This document shows positions 42,687-51,152 of a DNA stretch of 64,000 bases, piece after piece. Source of the stretch: Rhodoferax ferrireducens (lineage in GTDB: Bacteria; Pseudomonadota; Gammaproteobacteria; Burkholderiales; Burkholderiaceae_C); assembly GCF_003347515.1 (NCBI RefSeq), contig NZ_QEII01000303.1, forward strand, positions 62,001-126,000, given 5' to 3'. A model generated the notes under the pieces. The model ran no database searches. It was given only the letters and a program-made list of their open reading frames with translations, and was not told where the DNA came from. A program made the position numbers and the translations under genes. The stretch's first letter is position 1, and every line of letters starts with the position of its first letter.

Positions 42687-44656
42687 TCCCGGTTGGGCTC
42701 GACGCACCGGCCAAGGTGCTTGAACTGTGTGGCATCAGCCGGCAATATGGCACCGATCCGGCGGTGCATGCCCTGACCGATATCAATCTGTCGCTGGAGC
42801 GCGGCGACTGGCTGAGCATCACCGGCCCATCGGGCGCCGGCAAGTCGACCCTGCTCAACATCATCGGCTGTCTCGACCGCCCGACCCGCGGGCGCTACTT
42901 CATCGATGGCATCGATACGACCAGCCTGAGCGACGATGAACGGGCCGGCGTGCGCAGTCAGCGCATCGGCTTTGTGTTCCAGTCCTTTCATCTGCTGCCG
43001 TACCGCAGCGTGCTGGAAAACGTCATGCTGGCCGAGGTCTACCGTCGCCTGCCCCAGCGCGGCCGGCGCGAGCGGGCGATGGCGGCGATCGAACGGGTTG
43101 GGCTCGCGCACCGGGCCGACTTTCTTCCCATCAAGCTGTCGGGCGGCGAGCGCCAGCGCGTTGCCATCGCGCGCGCCCTGGTGGGCTCACCCAGCCTGCT
43201 GCTGTGTGACGAGCCCACCGGCAACCTGGACTCGAAAAATTCGGCGACCATCCTCGATTTTTTCGAGAAACTCAACGCCGAGGGGCTGACCCTGGTAATC
43301 GTCACGCATGACGAAAACGTGGCGCGCCGGGCACGCCGGCGGGTACACATCGTGGATGGCGTGATGACCGAGACCGATGCCAGCGTTGCCACGAACCACC
43401 ATGCGCCGGCCCAGCTTGCATCCCCGCCCGCCGTCGCGACCGTGCCACGCTCGGGCATCAGCACACACGACCTGCTGAACGAAGCGCTGGCCGGCATGTT
43501 CGCCCGGCCCGGGCGCATGCTGCTGACGGTGCTGGGCGTGGTGATCGGCATGTCGGCGCTGGTGGCAACGGTTGGTCTGACGCGCACCGCCGGCAACCGC
43601 ATCATCAGCCAGTTCGACCAGCTGGCGGCCACCGAGCTGTTCGTGACCGCGCGCCCGGGCACGGCCACGGGCATGGTCGATCCGCGCGCCATTCCCTGGG
43701 ACGCGCCGGCACGGCTGCAGCGCCTCAACGGGGTGGCGGCGGTGGGTTTGCTCAGCGATGTCGACATCGGCGATGCCCTGGTGAGCGCCTCGCCCGTGCG
43801 CGATCCCCTGAACCAAAGTGCCCTCAAGCTGGCGGTGCGCGCTGCCTCGCCCGACTTGTTCCGTGCCGTGCGAGCCGATCTGGCGAGCGGGCGCTTTCCC
43901 GACGCCGGCCATTCCGGCCGCGCCGACCGGGTCGCCGTGCTGGGGCCGGATGCGGCGACGCGGCTGGGGATTAACGCCTTGGAGCGGCTGCCGGCGATCG
44001 CCATCGGTGACCAGCCTTACATGGTGATCGGGGTCCTGCGCGACGTCGGTAGAAAGCCGGAGCTGCTGGGCTCCGTCCTCATTCCCGAGGGCACGGCGCG
44101 CCGCTACTTCGGCCTGACCGGACCGGGTACCGTGGTCGTCGAGACCCAAATCGGCGCCGCCTACCTGATCGCCGATCAGGCCCGCCTGGCGCTGCGGCCC
44201 GACGACCCGCGTTTGCTGAAAGTGCAGGTACCGCAGGAACCCAAGCGCGTGCGCGATGAGGTGCAGAGTGACCTCAACCTCATGTTCCTGATCCTCGGCG
44301 GCCTGTCGCTGATCGTGGGTGCGCTCGGCATTGCGAACATCACGCTGGTCGGGGTGATGGAACGCACCGGCGAGATCGGCCTGCGCCGGGCGATGGGCGC
44401 GACGCGTCGGCATATCGCCCTGCAATTCCTGTTCGAGAGCGCGTCGATGGGCGTGGTCGGTGGCATCCTCGGTGCCAGTCTCGGTGTGCTGGTCGTGATT
44501 GGCGTCTCGGCCTACCAAGTCTGGAGCCCGGTGCTGGACCCGGCGGCACCCTTGCTGGCGCCCGTGGTCGGTGGCGTGATCGGTTTGCTGTCGGGGCTCT
44601 ACCCGGCGTCACGGGCCGCGCGGCTCGAACCGGCAGAAGCCTTCCATAACTCCTGA
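42683..44656 (+). CDS. MacB-like ABC transporter (fused ATPase and FtsX-type permease)
   Basis: A 657-residue fusion. Residues 1-230 are the ATPase: Walker A GPSGAGKST, Q-loop FVFQSFHLLPYRSV, signature LSGGERQRVAIARAL, Walker B LLLCDEPTGNLD, H-loop VTHDE. Then helix 1 (~275-300), a ~250-residue MacB-type periplasmic domain and three C-terminal helices with the FtsX/MacB motif ERTGEIGLRRAMGATR. Such mechanotransmission ABC proteins push substrates from the periplasm outward rather than across the inner membrane. Translationally coupled to its adaptor. Substrate unknown. Confidence 0.93.
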   Translation: MIPVGLDAPAKVLELCGISRQYGTDPAVHALTDINLSLERGDWLSITGPSGAGKSTLLNIIGCLDRPTRGRYFIDGIDTTSLSDDERAGVRSQRIGFVFQSFHLLPYRSVLENVMLAEVYRRLPQRGRRERAMAAIERVGLAHRADFLPIKLSGGERQRVAIARALVGSPSLLLCDEPTGNLDSKNSATILDFFEKLNAEGLTLVIVTHDENVARRARRRVHIVDGVMTETDASVATNHHAPAQLASPPAVATVPRSGISTHDLLNEALAGMFARPGRMLLTVLGVVIGMSALVATVGLTRTAGNRIISQFDQLAATELFVTARPGTATGMVDPRAIPWDAPARLQRLNGVAAVGLLSDVDIGDALVSASPVRDPLNQSALKLAVRAASPDLFRAVRADLASGRFPDAGHSGRADRVAVLGPDAATRLGINALERLPAIAIGDQPYMVIGVLRDVGRKPELLGSVLIPEGTARRYFGLTGPGTVVVETQIGAAYLIADQARLALRPDDPRLLKVQVPQEPKRVRDEVQSDLNLMFLILGGLSLIVGALGIANITLVGVMERTGEIGLRRAMGATRRHIALQFLFESASMGVVGGILGASLGVLVVIGVSAYQVWSPVLDPAAPLLAPVVGGVIGLLSGLYPASRAARLEPAEAFHNS

Positions 44657-44669
44657 TTCAAAGGCCCCC

Positions 44670-46190
44670 ATGAACCCTGACTCCGCCCTCGCCCGCAGCA
44701 TCGCGTCTGCCCTGTTGTTGCTGGCGGTCGGCGCGCCCTGCCGCGGCGCCGCGGCCAGCGACGCCGATGTGGCCGAGTTGATGCGCGCCATCGAGGAACT
44801 GCGGGCGCAGAACCAGGCGCTCGCGCAGCGAGTGAAGGAACTGGAAATCACCAAAGGCGCCCAGGCCGATGCGACGCGCACCATCATCCGCAATTCCGTC
44901 TCAACGCTGGGGTCCAAAATTAATTCGGCCGTGTCTCTTAGCGGCGCCGTCGAGATGCTCGCGGGCCGGGTCCGGGATTTTTCGGGGACGACGACCAGTG
45001 CGCTGCGGCTCAACACCGCCGAGCTGGACCTGGACATTCAGGTCAACCCGTGGACCACGGCCAATCTGGTGGTCGGCTATGTTGACGGCAGCGACGTGCT
45101 GTTCCAGGACACCCGGGGCTTCGATTCCGCAGTGGACCGATTCACCGTGGACACCGCGTCGATCACGATCGGCGATGTGCAGCGCTTCCCGCTCTACCTG
45201 AAGGCGGGTCGGATGAATCTGGGCTATGGCAGCTCGACCGGCGTGCATCGGGCGGACGTGCTCTCCATCGAGAACCCGCTCACGACTGACGCCTTCGAGA
45301 CGCGACGGGACGCCATCGGCATCGGCTTCGGCTGGCCGACGCCGGCCCTCTCCCGCACGCCACCGCCGGTGATCGTGCCGACGGTGCGGCCGCTGCTGCT
45401 GGCGCCGCTGGTAGGCACTCTCGGCCGGCAACTCGGCTACGCGCCACCGCCCGAACGCCTGCCGCCGCCCACGCCGGTGAGCTTCCCGCCCGAGGCGCCG
45501 CCCTTCTACGGTGGCTTGTTGTTCTACGAAGGCCACAACGTGGGCACACCGCGCGGCTTCAGCCACAACGTCAACGGCCGGATCGGCTACCGGACCGGCG
45601 GACATTGCGGCAAGCCCTACAGCGACCTTCGCCGCACCGATTTCTGCCCCTGGTCGTTCGACCTCAGCGTCGACTACATCTCATCGGTCTTCGACAGCCG
45701 CTTCCTCGCCTCGGAATACCGTCCATTCCTGGACCAGTTCGGGGCCGTGCGCGGCTTGGCGTCGACGGTCAAAATGTCACTCGGCCCGGTGCAGCTGGTG
45801 GGCGAATGGACCGGCGCCACCGGTCGCGCCGTGTTCCAGGATGGCGCGGGCACGCCGATCAGCATCAAGCCGAGCGCCTGGCAGCTGGCCCTGGCTTATC
45901 AGTTCGACTGGAACCCGTGGGTCGAGACCATTGGCGCCCAGGGCACCTATGTGGCCCTCGGCTACTCCCAAAGCCGCGACCTCGCCGGTGCAGCGCAGCT
46001 GTTGAACGGGGAGCTCACGCGCGTGGGCTTCCTGCCGCGCTCGCGCTGGACGCTGACCGCCGGCGAATGGCTGCAGGAAGGACTCAAGGTGCAGCTGGAG
46101 TATTCGCGCACCACCGACTATTCCATCGGCCAGGGCGGCACAGGTGCCACCGGAAGCGGCCTGCAGATGACGCTGACGTACAGCTGGTAG
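44670..46190 (+). CDS. Outer-membrane beta-barrel protein with N-terminal coiled coil
   Basis: A 506-residue exported protein: signal peptide (~1-30), a short coiled coil (MRAIEELRAQNQALAQRVKELE) and a porin-like barrel of alternating strands ending in the aromatic C-terminus LTYSW recognised by the BAM machinery. A Pro-rich segment (~235-275) may be an external loop or plug. It resembles LbtU-type porins by architecture only. It lies 13 bp after the ABC gene and could be the outer-membrane exit or a porin for the transported molecule; it is not a TolC-type channel. Confidence 0.72.
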   Translation: MNPDSALARSIASALLLLAVGAPCRGAAASDADVAELMRAIEELRAQNQALAQRVKELEITKGAQADATRTIIRNSVSTLGSKINSAVSLSGAVEMLAGRVRDFSGTTTSALRLNTAELDLDIQVNPWTTANLVVGYVDGSDVLFQDTRGFDSAVDRFTVDTASITIGDVQRFPLYLKAGRMNLGYGSSTGVHRADVLSIENPLTTDAFETRRDAIGIGFGWPTPALSRTPPPVIVPTVRPLLLAPLVGTLGRQLGYAPPPERLPPPTPVSFPPEAPPFYGGLLFYEGHNVGTPRGFSHNVNGRIGYRTGGHCGKPYSDLRRTDFCPWSFDLSVDYISSVFDSRFLASEYRPFLDQFGAVRGLASTVKMSLGPVQLVGEWTGATGRAVFQDGAGTPISIKPSAWQLALAYQFDWNPWVETIGAQGTYVALGYSQSRDLAGAAQLLNGELTRVGFLPRSRWTLTAGEWLQEGLKVQLEYSRTTDYSIGQGGTGATGSGLQMTLTYSW

Positions 46191-46240
46191 CTATTATTAT
46201 AATAGCTACTTACGCTTATTCTACGTGGGCTACAGGCCAA
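46191..46240. repeat. Dispersed intergenic repeat, copy 2
   Basis: This 50-bp element starts with the perfect palindrome CTATTAT-T-ATAATAG and ends CTACAGGCCAA; 38 of 50 positions match 10272-10321 without gaps. It abuts the stop codon of the outer-membrane gene and ends just before the convergent LysR gene, so it may double as a transcription boundary. Confidence 0.6.
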
Positions 46241-46246
46241 ATTAGC

Positions 46247-47194
46247 TTATAAAATCACGGATCGACCGGTCACGCCATGCGCTTGCAGCAAACAGTCCTG
46301 GAACGCGCGCGTCACCCGGGACGGCTGCGGCGAACGCCGCACGATACTGAGAAAACTGCAGGTATAGCGAAACAGCGCCGGTTTGACGGCACGCATCTGA
46401 CCGGTGCGCACGAAACCTTCGGCGTAATGATCGGGCAAAAACCCCAGGTACTTGCCCGACAGGATCAGCGTGGCAATGGATTCCTGGTCATAACCGGTGG
46501 CCTTGCGCGTCAGGCGCACCTGCTGGCTGATTTCCATATTGGGCGAGTGGTAGCCCAGGCCGGCGAAGGCATGGGTGCGCACATCGTCCCACGTCATCTC
46601 AGGCGGCTCGGCCTGGAACAGGCCATGCTGCGCGCCGCAGTACAGGAACATGGTCTCGGTGAACAAGGCGTCGTAGGCCAAAGTCTCCGAGCTGCGATGG
46701 CCCGGAATCACCCCGACCTGAAATTGCCCGTCGATCACGCCGCGTTCAATGGCATTGAGGGGCGCAACAAACAAGTGCAGGCTCACTTCGGGCGCCAGCT
46801 CCGAAAACAGGGCGATGGCTTCACCAATGTGGGCTTGGGGGTTGCTGGCGGTCTTGTCAAACACCGCAATATTGAGCTGCCCACCCATGCGCCGGTGAAT
46901 TTCGTCCACGCTATTGCGAAACGCATCCGCCCCGGCCAGCAGGCGCAGGGTCTCGCTGTAGATTTGCTGGCCCTCGGTGGTCAGGGCAAAACCGGCCCGG
47001 CCGCGGCGGCACAAGGTCAGGCCGAGCCGGGTTTCCAGGTCCTTGATGTGACGGCTCACCGTAGAGGTGCCGATGTTGAGCTCCAGCTCGGCCGCCGCCA
47101 TGCCGCCGCACTCGACCACGCTTTTGAACACCCGCAGCAGGCGGATGTCCATATCGCTCAACTGACCCAAGGCAGCGCGGCTATTTACTTGCAT
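46247..47194 (-). CDS. LysR-family regulator of the adjacent catabolic genes
   Basis: A 315-residue LysR-type regulator: HTH at ~residues 14-75 (RLLRVFKSVVECGGMAAAEL, NIGTSTVSRHIKDLE) and a standard effector domain. It is divergent from the omega-aminotransferase and semialdehyde dehydrogenase genes across a 91-bp AT-rich gap containing GTTAAC-centred dyads, so it probably activates them in response to a beta-amino acid or intermediate. An internal Met (MDIRLLRVF, 47152) is an alternative start. Confidence 0.87.
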   Translation of the reverse strand: MQVNSRAALGQLSDMDIRLLRVFKSVVECGGMAAAELELNIGTSTVSRHIKDLETRLGLTLCRRGRAGFALTTEGQQIYSETLRLLAGADAFRNSVDEIHRRMGGQLNIAVFDKTASNPQAHIGEAIALFSELAPEVSLHLFVAPLNAIERGVIDGQFQVGVIPGHRSSETLAYDALFTETMFLYCGAQHGLFQAEPPEMTWDDVRTHAFAGLGYHSPNMEISQQVRLTRKATGYDQESIATLILSGKYLGFLPDHYAEGFVRTGQMRAVKPALFRYTCSFLSIVRRSPQPSRVTRAFQDCLLQAHGVTGRSVIL

Positions 47195-47285
47195 AAATTG
47201 TTAACTTAATAGTGATACATATACATTTATAAGAGTAACAGAGCCGATCAAAATCGCCAATCCCTCCCTCCATTCAGGACACCCC

Positions 47286-48635
47286 ATGAACATGAACGAT
47301 GCCCAAGCCCTGACCACGCCCCGCACGGACGCTGCCTGGCTTGATGCGCACTGGATGCCCTACACCGGCAACCGGAATTTCAAGGCCAACCCGCGCATGA
47401 TGGTGAGTGCCAAAGGCTGCTACTACACCGACAACCATGGCCAGCAGATTTTTGACGGCCTGTCGGGCCTGTGGTGCAGTGGCCTGGGCCATGGCCGCAC
47501 GGAAATTACCGAAGCGGTCACCCGCCAGATGGCGACGCTGGACTACTCCCCGGCCTTCCAGTTTGGCCATCCACTGTCCTTCGAGCTGGCCAACAAGCTG
47601 AAGGAACTGACCCCGGCCGGGCTGGACTATGTGTTTTTCACCGGCTCCGGCTCCGAGTCGGCCGACACCTCGCTCAAGATGGCACGCGCTTACTGGCGCG
47701 CCAAGGGTCTGGCCAGCAAGACGCGCCTGATCGGGCGCGAAAAAGGCTACCACGGCGTCAACTTTGGCGGCATCTCGGTCGGCGGCATCGCCGCCAACCG
47801 CAAGATGTTTGGCCAGGGCATCGAGGCCGATCACATCGCCCACACCCAGTTGGCCAGCAATGCATTTTCGCGCGGCATGCCGGACAAGGGGGCCGAACTG
47901 GCGGACGACCTGCTCAGGCTTATCACGCTGCACGATGCCAGCAATATTGCGGCCGTGATTGTGGAGCCCTTCTCCGGCTCGGCCGGCGTCGTGATTCCCC
48001 CCAAGGGCTACCTGCAGCGCCTGCGCGAGATCTGCACCGCCAACAACATCTTGCTGATTTTTGACGAAGTGATCACCGGCTTTGGCCGCTGTGGCGCCTG
48101 GACCGGCGCCGAGGCTTTTGGCGTCACACCCGACATCATGAACGTGGCCAAGCAGATAACCAACGGCTCGCAGCCCCTGGGCGCCGTGCTGGCCAAAAAA
48201 GACATTTACGACACCTTCATGGCGCAAGGCGGACCGGACTACATGCTCGAATTCGCGCACGGCTACACCTACTCGGCCCACCCAGTGGCCTGCGCTGTCG
48301 GCCTGGCGACGCTGGACCTGCTGGAAAAAGAAAACATGGTGGACCGGGTCAAAGAAATGGCGCCGTATTTTGAAAATGCCGTGCACAGCCTCAAGGGCAG
48401 CAAACACGTCACCGACATCCGCAACTACGGCCTCGCCGCCGGTATCACCATCGACGCCTTGCCGGGTGAACCGGCCCGTCGTCCCTATGACATCGCCATG
48501 GCCATGCTCAACAAGGGGTTTTACGTGCGCTACGGTGGCGACACCATCCAGCTCGCGCCACCATTCATCTCGACCCCGGCCCAGATTGACAGTCTGATCA
48601 ATGCGCTGGGCGAAACCATCAGCCACACCGCTTAA
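47286..48635 (+). CDS. Omega-amino acid (beta-alanine)-pyruvate aminotransferase
   Basis: A 449-residue class III PLP aminotransferase. The PLP-binding Lys289 lies in AKQITNGSQPLGAV; FDEVITGFGRCG holds the PLP-stacking and Asp residues; the N-terminal HWMPYTGNR is typical of Pseudomonas-type beta-alanine:pyruvate and omega-amine transaminases. The likely reaction is beta-alanine + pyruvate to malonate semialdehyde + alanine, fed to the dehydrogenase gene 12 bp downstream. Other omega-amines are possible substrates. Confidence 0.9.
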   Translation: MNMNDAQALTTPRTDAAWLDAHWMPYTGNRNFKANPRMMVSAKGCYYTDNHGQQIFDGLSGLWCSGLGHGRTEITEAVTRQMATLDYSPAFQFGHPLSFELANKLKELTPAGLDYVFFTGSGSESADTSLKMARAYWRAKGLASKTRLIGREKGYHGVNFGGISVGGIAANRKMFGQGIEADHIAHTQLASNAFSRGMPDKGAELADDLLRLITLHDASNIAAVIVEPFSGSAGVVIPPKGYLQRLREICTANNILLIFDEVITGFGRCGAWTGAEAFGVTPDIMNVAKQITNGSQPLGAVLAKKDIYDTFMAQGGPDYMLEFAHGYTYSAHPVACAVGLATLDLLEKENMVDRVKEMAPYFENAVHSLKGSKHVTDIRNYGLAAGITIDALPGEPARRPYDIAMAMLNKGFYVRYGGDTIQLAPPFISTPAQIDSLINALGETISHTA

Positions 48636-48647
48636 AGCCCATTTACC

Positions 48648-50153
48648 ATGCAAACACTTCCCCTGATTCAACACCTGATCGACGGCCAACTGGTCGATGG
48701 CGGCAGCCGCTCGCAGCACGTTTTCAACCCCGCCACCGGCAAGCCCGAAAAGCGCCTGCTGCTGGCCGACAAAGCCACGGTCGAGCAGGCCATCGCCAGC
48801 GCCCACGCCGCCTACCCGGCCTGGCGTGCCACGCCGCCGCTCAAGCGCGCGCGCGTCATGAGCAAGCTGAAAGTCTTGCTGGAAGAAAACGCCGAACAAA
48901 TCTGCGCCCTGCTCACCGCCGAACACGGCAAGGTGCTGGGCGACGCCATGGGCGAGTTGCAGCGCGGCATCGAAAACGTCGAATACGCCAGCTACGCCCC
49001 GGAGCTGCTCAAAGGCGAGCACAGCAAGAACGTCGGCACCGGGGTCGACTCGTGGAGCGAGTTTCAGGCGCTGGGCGTGACCGCCGGCATCACGCCGTTC
49101 AACTTCCCCGTCATGGTGCCGCTGTGGATGTGGCCCATGGCCATCGCCTGTGGCAACACCTTTGTGCTGAAACCATCCGAGCGCGACCCCAGCAGCGCCT
49201 TGCTGGTGGCGCAACTGGCGCTGCAAGCCGGCTTGCCACCGGGCGTGCTCAATGTGGTGAACGGCGACAAGGAAGCCGTGGACACGCTGCTGGCCGACAA
49301 GCGCGTGACCGCCATCAGCTTTGTCGGCTCCACGCCGATTGCCGAATACATCTACGCCACGGGTTGCGCCAATGGCAAACGCGTGCAGGCCCTGGGTGGC
49401 GCCAAGAACCACGCCGTGGTGATGCCCGACGCCGACATCGCCAACGCCGTGAGCGCCTTGATGGGCGCGGCCTACGGATCCTGCGGCGAGCGCTGCATGG
49501 CGATCCCGCTGGTGGTGGCGATCGGTGATGCCACGGCCGATGCCGTGGTGGCCGGCCTGAAAATCGAGATCGCCAAGATGAAGGTGGGACCCGGCACCGA
49601 TGCCGCCAATGACATGGGCCCGCTGGTTACCCAGGCCCACTTTGAGAAGGTCAAGGGTTTTGTCGACCAGGGCGTGGCCGAGGGCGCGACGCTGGTGGTC
49701 GATGGCCGTGGCATCCGGGTGCCCGGCCATGAAGAAGGTTACTTTTTGGGCGCCTGCCTGTTTGACCACGTCAAACCCGGCATGGTGATTTACCAGGAAG
49801 AGATTTTCGGGCCGGTGCTGGGTGTGATGCGCGTGAATAGCCTGCAGGAAGCGATGGACCTGATCGACGCCCACGAATACGGCAACGGCACCTGCATCTT
49901 CACCCGCGACGGCGAGGCGGCACGCTACTTCAGCGACAACATTCTGGTCGGCATGGTGGGTGTGAACGTGCCCTTGCCGGTGCCAGTGGCTTACCACTCG
50001 TTTGGCGGCTGGAAACGCTCGATGTTTGGCGATCTGCACGCTTACGGCCCGGATGCCGTGCGCTTCTACACCAAACGCAAGACCATCACGCAGCGCTGGC
50101 CCTCGGCTGGTGTGCGGGACGGCACGCTGTTCAGCTTCCCAAGCAACCGCTGA
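48648..50153 (+). CDS. mmsA: CoA-acylating malonate/methylmalonate-semialdehyde dehydrogenase
   Basis: A 501-residue ALDH-superfamily enzyme oxidising malonate or methylmalonate semialdehyde to acetyl- or propionyl-CoA. Family signatures: GITPFNFPVMVPLWMWPMAI, the MmsA-type GGAKNHAVVMPDAD and the catalytic Cys283 in CGERCMAI. Next to a beta-alanine transaminase rather than valine genes, the malonate semialdehyde route is favoured. A terminator follows. Confidence 0.93.
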   Translation: MQTLPLIQHLIDGQLVDGGSRSQHVFNPATGKPEKRLLLADKATVEQAIASAHAAYPAWRATPPLKRARVMSKLKVLLEENAEQICALLTAEHGKVLGDAMGELQRGIENVEYASYAPELLKGEHSKNVGTGVDSWSEFQALGVTAGITPFNFPVMVPLWMWPMAIACGNTFVLKPSERDPSSALLVAQLALQAGLPPGVLNVVNGDKEAVDTLLADKRVTAISFVGSTPIAEYIYATGCANGKRVQALGGAKNHAVVMPDADIANAVSALMGAAYGSCGERCMAIPLVVAIGDATADAVVAGLKIEIAKMKVGPGTDAANDMGPLVTQAHFEKVKGFVDQGVAEGATLVVDGRGIRVPGHEEGYFLGACLFDHVKPGMVIYQEEIFGPVLGVMRVNSLQEAMDLIDAHEYGNGTCIFTRDGEAARYFSDNILVGMVGVNVPLPVPVAYHSFGGWKRSMFGDLHAYGPDAVRFYTKRKTITQRWPSAGVRDGTLFSFPSNR

Positions 50154-50174
50154 ATCTGACTTTTTTCACCCGCA

Positions 50175-50214
50175 ACACCCGCTGGCTCGGCAGAGTCAGC
50201 GGGTGTTTGTTTTT
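50175..50214 (+). terminator. Intrinsic terminator after mmsA
   Basis: Ten-bp stem ACACCCGCTG / CAGCGGGTGT with a 12-nt loop, followed by TTTGTTTTT. It starts 22 bp after the mmsA stop and closes the beta-alanine-type operon. Confidence 0.88.
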
Positions 50215-50302
50215 GGCGATGGGCGGCTTGCTTTTCTTTGACTTTTCTCAATTCTCAATCCGCCATCTCTGCATTAAATGGGCGGGTAGGGAGTACGTTG
50301 TT

Positions 50303-51151
50303 ATGCGGGCAAGATCAAAAAACGGGAGACCGCAGTTGTTGCTTTTTCGGTCGCACGAAGGTCACATGCTTGAGAAGTCGTCGTTCCCCCCTGTCCAGTG
50401 CCTGTTCTGCAACCATCTCAATCCGGCGGGTGCCAGGTTCTGCAATGACTGTGGCTCGCAGTTGCACCTGCAGCCCTGCGACCGATGTGGCGCGACCAAC
50501 AAACGAACTGCCAAAACTTGCTACAAATGCGGCGCCGGATTTACCCTGCCAGGAGCCTCCGGACTGGCGCCCGAACTAGAGCCTGAGCCACCGGTTCTGG
50601 ACCACCAGCCCGCAGCGCCACCCAGGAACGAAGTCAGCATCGCCAGGGAGCCAACGCCATTCCCCGAGTCCGTGGCGCCGCCGGTAAATGACACGGTTTC
50701 GTTCAGACACTGGGCGACGGCGATCGGCTCACGCCGCGCGGTGCGCATCGCCGCAGTGGCGATATTGCTCTTGGCGATTGTGATGTCGGGCGAATACTAC
50801 TCCGAGCAGTCTGCCGAGTTCACGAAGACGCAGGGTGTCATACCGTTTGCCCCCAATATGTCCGACACCGCGATTTCCGGCGTTGCCACAGCCCCGGCCG
50901 TGGCAACGCCGGTTGCGGGCGCATCGGTTCCTGTGGACCCGCCGCCAAAAATTGTGGCCGGCACGTCAAGCCTCGACAAAACGCTGTCGCTCGCCCCTCC
51001 AGGGGCAGGCGTCGCAAGAACCACGCGGCCACTGCCGGTGACTGAGGCTGAGGTCATGCCCCGGCAGGATCCACCAGTGTTCAGAGAATGCCCGGACGCA
51101 GTCGCGGCGCTCGGGTTCTGCAATCCGACTAGCAAAACCGAGGGGAAATAG
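50303..51151 (+). CDS. Zinc-ribbon single-pass membrane protein
   Basis: A 282-residue protein with two N-terminal zinc ribbons (CLFCNHLNPAGARFCNDCG and CDRCGATNKRTAKTCYKCG), an acidic Pro-rich linker, one membrane helix (~AVRIAAVAILLLAIVMSG) and a disordered periplasmic tail ending with a Cys-x6-LG-Phe-Cys motif. The start is uncertain: ATG 50303 follows GGGAG, while ATG 50366 has GAAGG 6 bp upstream. It lies one base before the TAXI protein gene, whose C-terminus carries the same Cys motif. Function unknown; possibly a scaffold or sensor for the TAXI protein. Confidence 0.7.
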   Translation: MRARSKNGRPQLLLFRSHEGHMLEKSSFPPVQCLFCNHLNPAGARFCNDCGSQLHLQPCDRCGATNKRTAKTCYKCGAGFTLPGASGLAPELEPEPPVLDHQPAAPPRNEVSIAREPTPFPESVAPPVNDTVSFRHWATAIGSRRAVRIAAVAILLLAIVMSGEYYSEQSAEFTKTQGVIPFAPNMSDTAISGVATAPAVATPVAGASVPVDPPPKIVAGTSSLDKTLSLAPPGAGVARTTRPLPVTEAEVMPRQDPPVFRECPDAVAALGFCNPTSKTEGK

Positions 51152-51152
51152 C

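Noticed and set aside
47274..50039. Very long reverse-strand open frame (about 920 codons)
   Set aside because: It lies opposite the transaminase and mmsA genes, whose motifs and codon pattern are convincing; the reverse product is a His/Gln/Gly-rich artefact of GC-rich third positions.
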